DNA of 64,000 nt from a virus, in IMG/VR virus record IMGVR_UViG_3300025928_000005, positions 1-64,000 of that record; one strand, given 5' to 3'. Shown in pieces: positions 30,028 to 39,536 of this stretch; the first letter of the stretch is position 1; each line of letters opens with the position of its first letter. The notes beneath the pieces were generated by a model. The model was given only the letters and a program-made list of their open reading frames with translations, was not told the origin of the DNA and made no database searches. Made by a program: the position numbers and the translations under genes.

Positions 30028-33000
30028 CTACCAGGTGACGACGTTGCCGTCGTCGAGCTGCCCGTGGATCGGGTCGTTGAGGATGAGGCCGAGGACGGTG
30101 AGGGTCGCGATGGAGGTGGGCATCAGGTCAAACGTGATGGCCCACTGCCCCTCCTTGTAGTTGACGAGCTGATGCACGCCGATGATGGTCACGTCAAGCG
30201 AGATCGAGCTCGCGCCGACGGGGCGACGGTTGAGGGTGACGCGGTCCCCGATGTCGAGGCTCAGCAGGGTCGAGAAGAACGCCGAGTTTGCGCCCGGGGT
30301 GAAGGTGACGCTCTGCACGCGCTGCTTAGGCTGAGCGTACTGGCTGGCGAGCCAGTTCGCGAGGTCGATCGACTGGGTGACGCTGCTGAAGAGGCTGGTC
30401 AGCTGCTGGCTGCGGTCCCCGTAGCTGCTGATGGAGGTCAGGTTCTTGACGTAGATGACGGGGCTGCTGACCGTCGTCTGCCCGAACGCGGGGGTTCCCT
30501 GGTGGGTAACCTGGATGTCGTTGTAGACGTACTGCGGGTCGTAGTCGAGCTCCACGTCGACGAGGTAGGGGATCTCGCCGGCGGCCGTGTTCTCCCCGAA
30601 GACGGCTTGGACGCCGCGGTCGAGCGCGTGGTTGCGCGTGCGGTAGACGAGGTAGCCGTTCTTGTCGACGTAGAGCAGTGCCTGCTCGGTGGTTCCCACG
30701 TTGTCGATGGCCGCCGCGACGCCGGAGCCGTCGATCGTGGTCGCGCCGGCGAGCTGGCTCGTGCCCACGTCGTAGTACACGCGGTGCGGCACGGGCCACA
30801 GCATGTAGGAGAGGAGCCGGGACACGCGCCAGTCACCGAAGTCACCGGCGAGGGCGTTGATGCCGGTCTGGTTGTATGTGACGAGGCGCGAGAAGCTGAG
30901 CTCGCGGGGAAAAACGCAGATGTGGCTGACGCCCATGTTGCAGAAGTAGCCCGACTCGAAGCGGTCGGCGCGCCCAACGAAGCTGAAGTAGGACCAGTTC
31001 GTCGTCATGCTGTCCGTGCCGGTGAGGACCTCGGCGTTGCCGACGTAGAGCGTGAAGCCGGTGTTGTCGAAGTTGAGCATCATCGGCAACGTGATGTTGG
31101 TGCACGGGAACGCGCCCGGGGTGTGGTCGGTGGGGGTGCCGGCCGTGTTCCAGGTGGTGACGTTCGCGTGGAAGGACGTGTCGATCCAGACCTGGATGAT
31201 GGGCCCGGTCTGGCCGATGGCGGTGAAGACGGCGTTGCGGGTCTGGGTCGTGATGGGGCCGCCGGGGGAGGGGATGCGCATCCACCACGCGACGCAGACG
31301 CCCTCGTTGATGGGCGGCAGGGGCGGCCCATTGTAGGTGAGCGTGAAGCCGACGTTGCCCTGGCTGGACAGGAGGCCCTTGAGCTCCCAGTTGGTGCCGG
31401 TGTCGCCCACGAGCTGAACGAGGTTGCTGCCGAAGGCCTGCGTGCTGTTGCCGGCGCCGTTCTTGGCCTCGATGATCGTGAGCGGCGTCGAGTTGTTGCC
31501 GAGGCCGATGTTGACCGCGGTGCTCGAGCTGTTGCCGTCGGCGCACGGCCAGTAGCCGACGGGGCTGTCGAGGAGGCGCTCGCCCTTGACGATGCTGGGA
31601 AGGATGCCGACGAACATGGCCCACGCGTCGACGCCGACGGCGTTGACCTGACCCCAGTGCGGGTCGGTCCACACCTCGGGCCACCGCTCCATGAAGCCGG
31701 TGAACACGGGATAGATCTTGCCCTGCCAGATGGCGGTGAGGCGGATGGGCGTGTAGGCCTGGATGGTGTAGGGGCTCGCCGGGTTGTTGGGGGTGAGGTA
31801 GCCATCGTCGTTGCGCAGCACGAAGTCGACCTCGGCGGACTCGAGCGAGTTGAGCTCGTACTGTCGGCCGCGCTTGAGGTTGTGGGACAGGAGCCGGTTG
31901 GAGATGTCGACGTACTGCAGCTGGTCGGGTGGCGTGCTGGAGGGGTAGCCGAACGCGGCCTCGAGCTTGAGGTAGGGCCAGTTCGCGTTGACCACGGCGG
32001 GCTGGGTTTGAGGGATCAGGCGAATCGCCGCGGTCGCGGTCGCGTCGCAGATGGAGACGCCGTTCTGCTGGGTGATGGTGCCGCGGCCGATGTACGTGTG
32101 GGCGCTGGTGGGCGGCGTGTTGTTCTGGGTCACCTTCAGGGTCGCGAACGCGGCCGCGGCCGGTGCGACGCCGATGACGAAGTTGTTGGTCCACGTGTTG
32201 CTGATCGTGCTGAACTGGGCGCTCGTCGAGGAGCTGATGGCGACGAGGCTCGAGTTGAGGAATGTCAGGGTGACGGTGTAGCCGTTCCACGTCGCGGTTC
32301 CCGCGCCGAACAGGTAGGCGTCCGCCTGGTAGACGAACCCCGGCGTGACGGCCGGCGCGGCCGTCGTCGTGATCTGCACGCTGTTCGTGCTGCTGGTCCC
32401 GTTGGGGGTCCACAGGGCGATGTTGTTCGACGTCAGGCGCGTGTCGGCGCTGTTGTTGGGCCACGAGAAGCCGCTGACCGCCGCGAGGGTCGCGTTGGTC
32501 GCGCTCCATCCCGAAGTGCCGGGGGCGAAGACGGGGTTGTTGTTGAGCGGATTGACCGAGTAGACCCGGGAGTTGTTGCCGCCGCTGGTGACCTGCGCCA
32601 CGATGTTGACCGCGACGTCACCGAGCGTGTCGACGTTGTTGATGCTGTGAACCGTGTGGTCGTCGTAGGCGCTCCACCCGTTGAGAAGGACCTGGTCGAT
32701 CGTCCAGGACGTGGCCCGGTTGGTCGCGGCCGCGGAGATGACGAGGTCGGTCTGCGAGGGCGTGGTGGTCACGCCGGTCGCGGAGGAGAGAGCGAACGCG
32801 CTCGCGGTGGTGTCGACGTCGAGCCAGGACGGCATGCCGCTGACCTGCCACACCTGAGCCGCCATGCCGGTGACCTGGCTGAGCGGCGCGATGGACACCT
32901 CGGTGGTCGACGCCGACACGTTGGGTGCGGCCCAGATGGCGACGCGCGCCGCGGAGCTGAACCCGCCGTTGGGCACGAGGGTCACCTGGGACGCGTACAT

Positions 33001-34134
33001 GATGTCCCACGGCTTGGGGTTCGCGAACATGACGACGCCGACGCCGACGAACGCGGCGTTCGTCGGCGCCTGGCCCGCGACCGTCACCTGCGACCACTCA
33101 CCCTGCGGCGCGAAGGAGCTGTTGGAGTAGGTGGTGGAGATGAACACCTTGGAGCCGTCGTACCAGTTGAGCGCCGTCGCGACGTAGTAGTACCCGGTGG
33201 GTGAGTAGAAGTACGCGTTGCCGGTGTAGAACAGGGACGGCGTGATCCCCACCAGGTCAGCGGTGTCCGTCATCAGGCTGACTTGGCTCGACGTGCCGCT
33301 GGGCGAGATCTTGATCGACGGCAGGTTGTTGAGCGTCTCCGCGGTGGAGGACGTGAACGTCGCCCCGGAACCGGTCCAGCCGGTCAGGGGCGCGTTCACG
33401 GCGAAGTACGGGTTGACGTTGAGCACCGTCTGCTCGGCGAGGCCCGCGTTCGACGCGTACCAGATGTTGGCCGCGGTGGGCGTGCCGCCGGCGGCCACGG
33501 TCACCGTCGCGGTCACCGCGGTGCCGGGTGCCTTCGCGCTGGTGACCACCTGGGTCCAGGTCTGGGCGCTGACGACGTTGTCCGCCCCCGTCACCGTGGA
33601 GATGACGGTGCCGCCGCCGTCGTACCAGGTGATGTCCACGTGCACGTGGGACTCGGCGCTCGTGAACCACACGTAGGCGGAGCCGGTGACGAGGTTGTAG
33701 CGGATGTTCGAGATGTTGACCTTGCCGCTGGTGATCGACACCGTGGCGCTGGTGCCGTTGTTGACGACCTGGCCCGCGAAGGCGTTGTTGCCGAGGGTGC
33801 GCGCGGCGCTCGCGGTCAGGGTGCCGTTGGTCGCGGTCCAGCCGGTCGTCGTGCCGCTCTGAAAGCTGTAGTTCTGGTTGAGCAGGAACGTCGCGCTCGT
33901 GGGGGACACGGGAGACGTCGCGACGGGCACCCAGTAGTTGCTGCCGTCGTCGCCGACGCTGATCGACGCGGGAAGCTGAGGCACCTCGTGCCAACCCACG
34001 AACGCGAACAACCAGTTGCCGCCGCTGACGCTGCTGATCGCGATGTTCAGCATCTGGTTGCTGGGCTGCGTCGTGGTGTAGATGTCCGGCACCGACCACG
34101 AGCCGCCCCACGTGTTGGTGACCACGGGGGCCAT
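30028..34134 (-). CDS. Large minor tail protein (1368 aa) with carbohydrate-binding-like modules
   Basis: The N-terminal ~720 residues contain at least three related beta-sandwich modules of about 150 residues, each with a NPVFA/NPYFA-type opening, a Trp-x-Ala-Thr/Gly segment and a VSAQTWTQV/QGEWSQV-type strand, like CBM modules. From about residue 740 comes a tail-tip segment (RGRQYELNSLESAEVDFVL) and from ~855 a concanavalin-like domain beginning PVGYWPCADG. Located directly after the tape measure, it should form the tail tip and bind surface sugars. ATG 34134 overlaps the tape measure stop. Confidence 0.75.
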   Translation of the reverse strand: MAPVVTNTWGGSWSVPDIYTTTQPSNQMLNIAISSVSGGNWLFAFVGWHEVPQLPASISVGDDGSNYWVPVATSPVSPTSATFLLNQNYSFQSGTTTGWTATNGTLTASAARTLGNNAFAGQVVNNGTSATVSITSGKVNISNIRYNLVTGSAYVWFTSAESHVHVDITWYDGGGTVISTVTGADNVVSAQTWTQVVTSAKAPGTAVTATVTVAAGGTPTAANIWYASNAGLAEQTVLNVNPYFAVNAPLTGWTGSGATFTSSTAETLNNLPSIKISPSGTSSQVSLMTDTADLVGITPSLFYTGNAYFYSPTGYYYVATALNWYDGSKVFISTTYSNSSFAPQGEWSQVTVAGQAPTNAAFVGVGVVMFANPKPWDIMYASQVTLVPNGGFSSAARVAIWAAPNVSASTTEVSIAPLSQVTGMAAQVWQVSGMPSWLDVDTTASAFALSSATGVTTTPSQTDLVISAAATNRATSWTIDQVLLNGWSAYDDHTVHSINNVDTLGDVAVNIVAQVTSGGNNSRVYSVNPLNNNPVFAPGTSGWSATNATLAAVSGFSWPNNSADTRLTSNNIALWTPNGTSSTNSVQITTTAAPAVTPGFVYQADAYLFGAGTATWNGYTVTLTFLNSSLVAISSSTSAQFSTISNTWTNNFVIGVAPAAAAFATLKVTQNNTPPTSAHTYIGRGTITQQNGVSICDATATAAIRLIPQTQPAVVNANWPYLKLEAAFGYPSSTPPDQLQYVDISNRLLSHNLKRGRQYELNSLESAEVDFVLRNDDGYLTPNNPASPYTIQAYTPIRLTAIWQGKIYPVFTGFMERWPEVWTDPHWGQVNAVGVDAWAMFVGILPSIVKGERLLDSPVGYWPCADGNSSSTAVNIGLGNNSTPLTIIEAKNGAGNSTQAFGSNLVQLVGDTGTNWELKGLLSSQGNVGFTLTYNGPPLPPINEGVCVAWWMRIPSPGGPITTQTRNAVFTAIGQTGPIIQVWIDTSFHANVTTWNTAGTPTDHTPGAFPCTNITLPMMLNFDNTGFTLYVGNAEVLTGTDSMTTNWSYFSFVGRADRFESGYFCNMGVSHICVFPRELSFSRLVTYNQTGINALAGDFGDWRVSRLLSYMLWPVPHRVYYDVGTSQLAGATTIDGSGVAAAIDNVGTTEQALLYVDKNGYLVYRTRNHALDRGVQAVFGENTAAGEIPYLVDVELDYDPQYVYNDIQVTHQGTPAFGQTTVSSPVIYVKNLTSISSYGDRSQQLTSLFSSVTQSIDLANWLASQYAQPKQRVQSVTFTPGANSAFFSTLLSLDIGDRVTLNRRPVGASSISLDVTIIGVHQLVNYKEGQWAITFDLMPTSIATLTVLGLILNDPIHGQLDDGNVVTW

Positions 34135-37100
34135 CAGGCGCTCCCTCGACCGAAGAGGGACAGGCCGTTGGTGGGGTTTCGCAGGTTGTAGCGCAGCGTC
34201 TGGGTTTGGGTGAGCTCCCGCAGCTGCTTCTCCGCGATCACCGAACCCTGCACGTTGTTGTTGATGACGAGGATGCCGCCGCCCGCGCCGCCGGCGGCGA
34301 GGCCGGCGGCGCCGCTGGGCAGGCCGAGGCCGAGTGGCGTCGTGGCGCCGCTGAGACCCGCGGTGAGGGTTCCCTTGACGGCGCTGACGGCGGACGTGAT
34401 GAGGTGGGAGTTGCTGGTCATGCCGAGGGCGATGCCCTCCACGATGCCGATGCCGACGGTGTCGGCCATGACCTTGGACGGCGAGTTGATGCCGAGGGCG
34501 TCCATGAAGCCCTGCTTGACGGCGCTGGCGAAGTCGGCGATGTTGCTCATCAGCCAGTTCCAGCCGCTGGTGATGCCGGACCACAGGCCGTGCACGATGT
34601 CGGCACCGGCGCTGAGAAGCCAGCTGCCCGCCGACTGCATCGGGTTCTTCACCGCGTTCTTGACGCTGTTGCCGCCGCCGGCCATGATGTTGGCGATGTC
34701 CCCGATCTTGTGCATGATGCCGTCGATGAAGCCCTGCACGAGGTCGCGGGCAGTGTTCTCGAGCCAGTGGTACGCGTCGCTGACCCAGCCCCTGATCTGG
34801 TTGGGGAGGTTCTGCCACCAGTTCTTGAGGTCGGTGAGCTTCTGGGCGAGGCCGTTGATGAAGCCGTTGACCGTGTCCTTGCCGGTCGTCAGCATCCACA
34901 CGCCGGCGTCGGCGGCGGCCTTCTTGATCTCGTTTGGGAGCTGGGTCGTGAAGAAGTCGGTGATCGACTTGACCTTGCTGTTGATGCCCTGACCGAGGTT
35001 GAGCATGAGGTCGCTGCCCCACTTGAACGCCTCACCGGCCGCGTGGCCGAGCGCGTAGCCGATGATGGTGGGCATGTTCTTGAACAGGAAGCCGATGTCA
35101 TCCAGGGTGCTCTTGACCTTGTCCCTCAGGGCCTGCATGGCCGCGCTCCACGCGGTCTGGATGTCCTTCTTGAGCTGGTCGACTGCCGTGGTGAAGAAGC
35201 CGGGGACGCTGTTGATGATCCGACCGAGGGTGATGAAGCCGTCCTGCGCGTGCTGAGGCAGCTGAAGCAGCGGGGTGATGAGGTCGTTGGCCTTGGTCGT
35301 GAGGTTGACGAAGGACTTCGCGGCGACGTCGAGGCCACTCGCGGCGAGGTTGAGGATGGCCGAGCCGATCTTGGCCGTGGCGTTGACGAAGGGCTCGGCG
35401 TCCTTGACCAGCTCGGTCAGGTTCTTGATGATCGGGACGAGCGAGGGAAGCGCGTCCTCGAACGCCTTCGCGAGGTTGATGACGGGCGGGATGAGGTCCG
35501 GCAGGACCTTCGCGATCTCCTTGAGGATCTCGTTGGCGAGGTCGGTGAGCGGCGGCAGCAGCGGCGTGAGGCCGTCGAGCAGGTTCTGAAACGCCTGTCC
35601 GAGATCGTTGCCGAGCTCGTCGGCGATCTTCTGCACCGTGGGCAGCAGCGGCTCGAGCGCCCTCAGAAAGTCGTCGATGTAGGTGACGACGACGGCGAGC
35701 GGCGGCGCGATGATCTTGAGCGCGTCGACGAGCAGCGAGCCGATGACCTTGACGAGGTCGTTGAAGACGGCGGCGAGCGGCCCCATGACCGGCCTCAGCG
35801 CCTGGAACGCGTCACCGATGGTCTTGATGATGCCCTTGAAGGCCTCGCCGATGTCGGTGTTCTTCGCCATGTCCTGAAAGGCGGTGTTCAGCATCTTGAA
35901 CAGGTCGATCGCGGCCGGCATCATGACGTTGCCGATGCTGATCGCCGTGGTCTCGAGCTGGGCCTTGAACTGCGAGAACACGAAGCTGAGGTTGTTCTGC
36001 ACCTCGGAGAAGCCGACGACGTTGCCCTGGGCGTCGGCGGTCGCGCCGCCGACCTTCGCGATGGCGGCGCTGAGGGTGTCGGCGTCGCCGCTCGTGACCT
36101 CGAGCGCGGCCTGCAGGCCGGGGGACGTGCCGATCAGCTTCTTCATCGCCTCGGGGACGGTCTGCCCCACGGCGGCGGCGTTCTTCTCCGCGACCTGCCG
36201 CAGCCACTCGAGGGTGCCGGAGAGCCCGTCCGTGCCGAGGTGCTGCCGCACGTCATCGGTCGTGATGTTGAGCTCGCCGAACTCCTTCTTCATCTGGTTC
36301 GTGGGGGCGATGAGGCTCTTGATCGCGGCGGCGACGTCCTGGGCGGCGCGCTGGGCGGTCGTGCCCTTCGCGGTCATCGCGGCCTCGACCGTGGCCACGT
36401 CCTGGAAGCTGAGGCCCACCGATTGGGCGATGGGCAGGACCGTGGAGAGGGACTTCGAGAAGGCGTCGAAGTTGGTCTTGCCGAAGGAGATGGCGGTGAC
36501 CATCTTGCTGGTGATGTCGCCGGCCTGGTCCGCGGTGAGGTTGTAGTCCTTCATGACCGTGGTGACGGCGTCGGCGACGTGGGTCAGGTCGGCGCCCTCG
36601 TCCTTGGCGCCCTCCGCGGCGGCCTGCATGACCTTGAGGCCGTCCGCGGCGTGGTAGCCGGCGGACTCGATGGGGTACATCGCCGCGGCCAGCTGGTTCG
36701 CGGTGAAGCCGACCTTCGAGGACATGTCGAGCAGGCCCTGGCTGACCATGCCCGTCGCCTGCTGCGACTCGCCGGCGCTGGTGACGAGCCGGGTGACGGC
36801 GGCCTGGAAGTCGCCGGCCATCGTGAGGCTTCCGGCCGCGACCCCGGCGACGGCGATGCCGGTCTTCTCGGCGAGGCCCGCGATGGTGGCGCCGACGCCG
36901 TCGAGCAGGCCACTGGAGGCGGAGGCTCTCGACGCGGCGCCCTCGCTCGCGGCCGCCGCGGCGTCCTGGGAGGCCGCGGCGGCGTCGGCGGCGGCACCGA
37001 GGCGGTCGAAGGAGGCCGCGGCCTCGTCGGCGGCAACCGCGATCGCGGTCGCGGACTCCTCCATCGCGGCCGACGCCTCCGTCGCCGCGGACGCGATGGT

Positions 37101-37247
37101 CGCGGCGAACTCGTCCACCATCGCGCTGGCGTCGACCATGGCCGCGTCGAGCTCCGTGAGGGACTCGATCGAGACCTGCATGCCCTCGAGCCACTGCGCG
37201 GTGTTGACGATGAGGTCGAGGACCGCGGGAGGCAGCTCCTCAGCCAC
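34134..37247 (-). CDS. Tape measure protein (1037 aa)
   Basis: N-terminal Ala-rich coiled-coil region, then the TP901-type tape measure core (QLAAAMYPIESAGYHA; VMKDYNLTADQAGDITSKMV), a long helical and Leu/Val-rich middle, and a C-terminal Gly-rich segment. Sets tail length; about 1040 residues implies roughly 150 nm at 0.15 nm per residue, i.e. a siphovirus tail. GTG 37245-37247 overlaps the preceding gene and has GAGG upstream. Confidence 0.9.
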   Translation of the reverse strand: MAEELPPAVLDLIVNTAQWLEGMQVSIESLTELDAAMVDASAMVDEFAATIASAATEASAAMEESATAIAVAADEAAASFDRLGAAADAAAASQDAAAAASEGAASRASASSGLLDGVGATIAGLAEKTGIAVAGVAAGSLTMAGDFQAAVTRLVTSAGESQQATGMVSQGLLDMSSKVGFTANQLAAAMYPIESAGYHAADGLKVMQAAAEGAKDEGADLTHVADAVTTVMKDYNLTADQAGDITSKMVTAISFGKTNFDAFSKSLSTVLPIAQSVGLSFQDVATVEAAMTAKGTTAQRAAQDVAAAIKSLIAPTNQMKKEFGELNITTDDVRQHLGTDGLSGTLEWLRQVAEKNAAAVGQTVPEAMKKLIGTSPGLQAALEVTSGDADTLSAAIAKVGGATADAQGNVVGFSEVQNNLSFVFSQFKAQLETTAISIGNVMMPAAIDLFKMLNTAFQDMAKNTDIGEAFKGIIKTIGDAFQALRPVMGPLAAVFNDLVKVIGSLLVDALKIIAPPLAVVVTYIDDFLRALEPLLPTVQKIADELGNDLGQAFQNLLDGLTPLLPPLTDLANEILKEIAKVLPDLIPPVINLAKAFEDALPSLVPIIKNLTELVKDAEPFVNATAKIGSAILNLAASGLDVAAKSFVNLTTKANDLITPLLQLPQHAQDGFITLGRIINSVPGFFTTAVDQLKKDIQTAWSAAMQALRDKVKSTLDDIGFLFKNMPTIIGYALGHAAGEAFKWGSDLMLNLGQGINSKVKSITDFFTTQLPNEIKKAAADAGVWMLTTGKDTVNGFINGLAQKLTDLKNWWQNLPNQIRGWVSDAYHWLENTARDLVQGFIDGIMHKIGDIANIMAGGGNSVKNAVKNPMQSAGSWLLSAGADIVHGLWSGITSGWNWLMSNIADFASAVKQGFMDALGINSPSKVMADTVGIGIVEGIALGMTSNSHLITSAVSAVKGTLTAGLSGATTPLGLGLPSGAAGLAAGGAGGGILVINNNVQGSVIAEKQLRELTQTQTLRYNLRNPTNGLSLFGRGSA

Positions 37248-37665
37248 CGCTGATCGCCTCACCGATCACGACGAGCGCGACCTCGTAGGCCTCGGTGGCC
37301 GCGGCCTCCCAGGCCGGGATCAGGTAGGGTCGGGAGGGAAGCTCGGTCGAGTAGCCGGGTCCCGCCGTGCCGCCGAGCTCCTGGATGCGGGCGTAGGGCG
37401 CCGTGGCGCCCACCTGGACGACGCCGTCGCCGAGCACGCTGACCTCGAGGCTGCCGGCCAGGTGGCCGGTGATCATCGCCGGTGGCTCACCCGGTGGTGC
37501 GGGGGTGGGCGTGCCGAGCGCGTGGGAGGTGCGGGTGAGCTGGGTGCGGGCCTCCCGGGCCACGGCCTCACCCATCGCCTCGGCGGCCGGCGTGGCCGCG
37601 GCCACGCCGGCGGTCATGATCAGACCGAGCGCGTCGATCGCCGCCCGGGCCCCGGTGCTCGCCAC
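37240..37665 (-). CDS. HK97-gp10-like/minor structural protein (141 aa)
   Basis: GTG 37665 preceded by AGGAGG. The segments APYARIQELGG and a later SRPYLIPAWEAA resemble the HK97-gp10-type tail-completion fold. It is placed between the frameshifted tail chaperones and the tape measure, an unusual spot for that protein, so the assignment is tentative. Confidence 0.6.
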   Translation of the reverse strand: MASTGARAAIDALGLIMTAGVAAATPAAEAMGEAVAREARTQLTRTSHALGTPTPAPPGEPPAMITGHLAGSLEVSVLGDGVVQVGATAPYARIQELGGTAGPGYSTELPSRPYLIPAWEAAATEAYEVALVVIGEAISGG

Positions 37666-37667
37666 GG

Positions 37668-38251
37668 TCACCTCCTGATCGGTCCGTGCGTGGAGTTGGC
37701 TTGCTGCTTGCTGCGGAACTCGTGGGCCTCGTGCGCCGCCTCCTCCACGGTCGGCAGCCACTCGAGGGCCTCGATGGGTAGGGCGTCAACCTGGTCCGGG
37801 GTCCAGCCGTAGACCTTCGCGTACCAGCGCCACAGGAGCACCCGCTCCGGCATCCCCTCCGGCAGGGGCACGTGCTGTTGCCCCTGGCTGAGGAAGAAGG
37901 CGACTAGCCGGCGGCGGGCGTCTCGCGGTTTGGGAGCTTGGCCGTCACCCGCTTGAGGAGGGCGTCGGTCTTGGCGTGGAGCTCCAGGTAGTCGTCGAGG
38001 TCCAGGGCGGCGACCGCGTCGACGCCGCCGCCCTGGCTCGGGATCGGCTCGGGGTAGGACCACCCCGTGATGATGTTCGCGAGCAGGGTGTCATGCATGC
38101 GGTCGGTGAGGTCGCCGCCCACCTCCTGCTCGATGCGGTCGTCACCCTGCTTGACCGTGATGCGAACCAGGGTGTTGACCGCGGTGCGGTCGCCGCCCTG
38201 CAGCCTGTCTCGGACCTCGACCCAGCTGCCGCTGGACAGCTCCACTCGCAT
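37668..38251 (-). CDS. Tail assembly chaperone, -1 frameshift product (194 aa)
   Basis: Formed when ribosomes translating from ATG 38251 slip back one base at CCCAAAC (37928-37934). The zero-frame product ends at 37904; the shifted product continues as KPRDARRRLVAFFLSQ to the stop at 37668. The length (584 bases plus one re-read base = 195 codons) fits exactly. This is the lambda G/GT arrangement: a short and an extended chaperone that load the tape measure protein. Confidence 0.85.
37904..38251 (-). CDS. Tail assembly chaperone, zero-frame product (115 aa)
   Basis: ATG 38249-38251 with GGAGGAG upstream. Begins MRVELSSGSWVEVRDRLQGG and ends in NRETPAAG. Analogue of lambda gpG, encoded between the major tail protein and the tape measure gene. 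Shares its first ~107 residues with the frameshift product. Confidence 0.85.
   Translation of the reverse strand: MRVELSSGSWVEVRDRLQGGDRTAVNTLVRITVKQGDDRIEQEVGGDLTDRMHDTLLANIITGWSYPEPIPSQGGGVDAVAALDLDDYLELHAKTDALLKRVTAKLPNRETPAAG
37928..37934 (-). other. Programmed -1 ribosomal frameshift site CCCAAAC
   Basis: Minus-strand codons CTC CCA AAC contain the X-XXY-YYZ heptamer C-CCA-AAC. Slipping gives CCC AAA, then CCG CGA GAC, joining the two chaperone frames near the end of the first frame. Both reading frames and the position match the classic tail chaperone arrangement. Confidence 0.88.
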
Positions 38252-38263
38252 AGCTCCTCCGAC

Positions 38264-39490
38264 CTAGTACGGCGCGTAGTTGTTGGTGACGATGACGGTG
38301 ACGGGGCCGAGGCCGCCGGAGCCGCCGCTGTTGCTGCTGTTGGCGACGGCCGTGATGCCGTCGTCGTAGCCGACGAGGACGCCGCCGCGGTTGATCTTGG
38401 ACTTGATGAACGCGGCCTGAGCCATCACGAACGTGTAGTTGATGTGGCTGGTGCCGCTGAGGCCGTTGTCGACGTTGATGACGACGGCAGGCTGGGTGTT
38501 GTTCAGATACTGCAGGAGGGCGGTCTCGTCGTAGGCGACGCTGAAGTTCAGGGTGCCGGACGCGTCGAGGGGGCCGCGGGCGATGATGTACGGGTTCTGG
38601 AAGCCCTGGTTGGTCCAGTAGACCTGCAGCGTGCGCTTGATCGTCATGGCCCACTGGCCGATGTCGTAGATCGCGGACGAGCCGATCGTGATGTTGGTGC
38701 GCCAGGCCGGGATCGGCACCACGAAGTTGCTGCTGATGGTGGGGGTCGAGGCGGCGGGCTGGCTGATCCAGGAGTTGCCGGACACCTTCGCCATGAACAG
38801 CGCCTCGGCGCTGCCGGTGAAGTCGATCTGGCTGACGCACAGGGACGGGTAGGACCGCGCGCCCACCGTGGTGGTGAGGGCGGTATAGTCCGTCGCGGTG
38901 TGGGTGGGCGGCTGGCCGGTGCCGCTGTTGAGGATGTTGAACCGGTGCGTGTAGGACCCGGACACCGTCTGCACGGTGGCGTTGTTGGCGTGGTTGAACC
39001 GCAGCGGGTAGCCGGTGAACGTGAGCGAGTTGCCGGCGGCCGCGGAGAGCTTGACCACCTCGGCGAGGTTGCCGACGTCGATCTGCACGTTCTGGCTGGC
39101 GGCGAAGCCGGCGGTCGTGCCGACGGTGACGTTGGTGTTGCCGGCCGAGCTGGCGGCGGACGTGTTGGAGGTGCCGCCGATGGCGGGCTGGCCGCTGGTG
39201 GACAGGTCACCGAACGCGTTGTCGAGGAAGTAGCCGTAGACGTCGCCGAAGACGGGGCCACCGTAGTTGAACGTCGCGTCCTCGACGCCCTGGATCTCCT
39301 GGTAGACGAGGGCCATGGAGCCGCGGATCGCCTCGTCGGGGAGGTACTTGACGAGGTCCTCGGGCTCGTAGGTGCCCTTGTCGAGGGGGATCGTGACGAC
39401 CGGCAGGACCGGGTTGCCGACGGTGGTCTCGCGGGCGATCCCCAGCCAGGTCTTGGTGGAGGGCGAGACGAAGGGTGGGATGTTGCTCAT
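38264..39490 (-). CDS. Major tail protein (408 aa)
   Basis: Starts MSNIPPFVSPSTKTWLGIAR; mid-region beta-rich with segments such as GSYTHRFNILNS and an inserted Ig-like or beta module (GNTNVTVGTTAGFAASQNVQ). It lies just upstream of the tail chaperones, the usual place for the tail tube protein. Size is larger than simple tube proteins because of the insertion. Confidence 0.8.
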   Translation of the reverse strand: MSNIPPFVSPSTKTWLGIARETTVGNPVLPVVTIPLDKGTYEPEDLVKYLPDEAIRGSMALVYQEIQGVEDATFNYGGPVFGDVYGYFLDNAFGDLSTSGQPAIGGTSNTSAASSAGNTNVTVGTTAGFAASQNVQIDVGNLAEVVKLSAAAGNSLTFTGYPLRFNHANNATVQTVSGSYTHRFNILNSGTGQPPTHTATDYTALTTTVGARSYPSLCVSQIDFTGSAEALFMAKVSGNSWISQPAASTPTISSNFVVPIPAWRTNITIGSSAIYDIGQWAMTIKRTLQVYWTNQGFQNPYIIARGPLDASGTLNFSVAYDETALLQYLNNTQPAVVINVDNGLSGTSHINYTFVMAQAAFIKSKINRGGVLVGYDDGITAVANSSNSGGSGGLGPVTVIVTNNYAPY

Positions 39491-39536
39491 CGAGCGCCTC
39501 CAGTCGGGATGGCTGAGGTCACACAGCTCCTTCTCA

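Noticed and set aside
30064-33204. Very long open frame on the plus strand opposite the large minor tail gene
   Set aside because: It is an antisense shadow caused by GC-rich codons of the real minus-strand gene; no ribosome site, low-complexity Val/Gly/Asp composition and no domain.
34206-37253. Long open frame opposite the tape measure gene
   Set aside because: Antisense shadow of the tape measure gene, biased composition, no domain.
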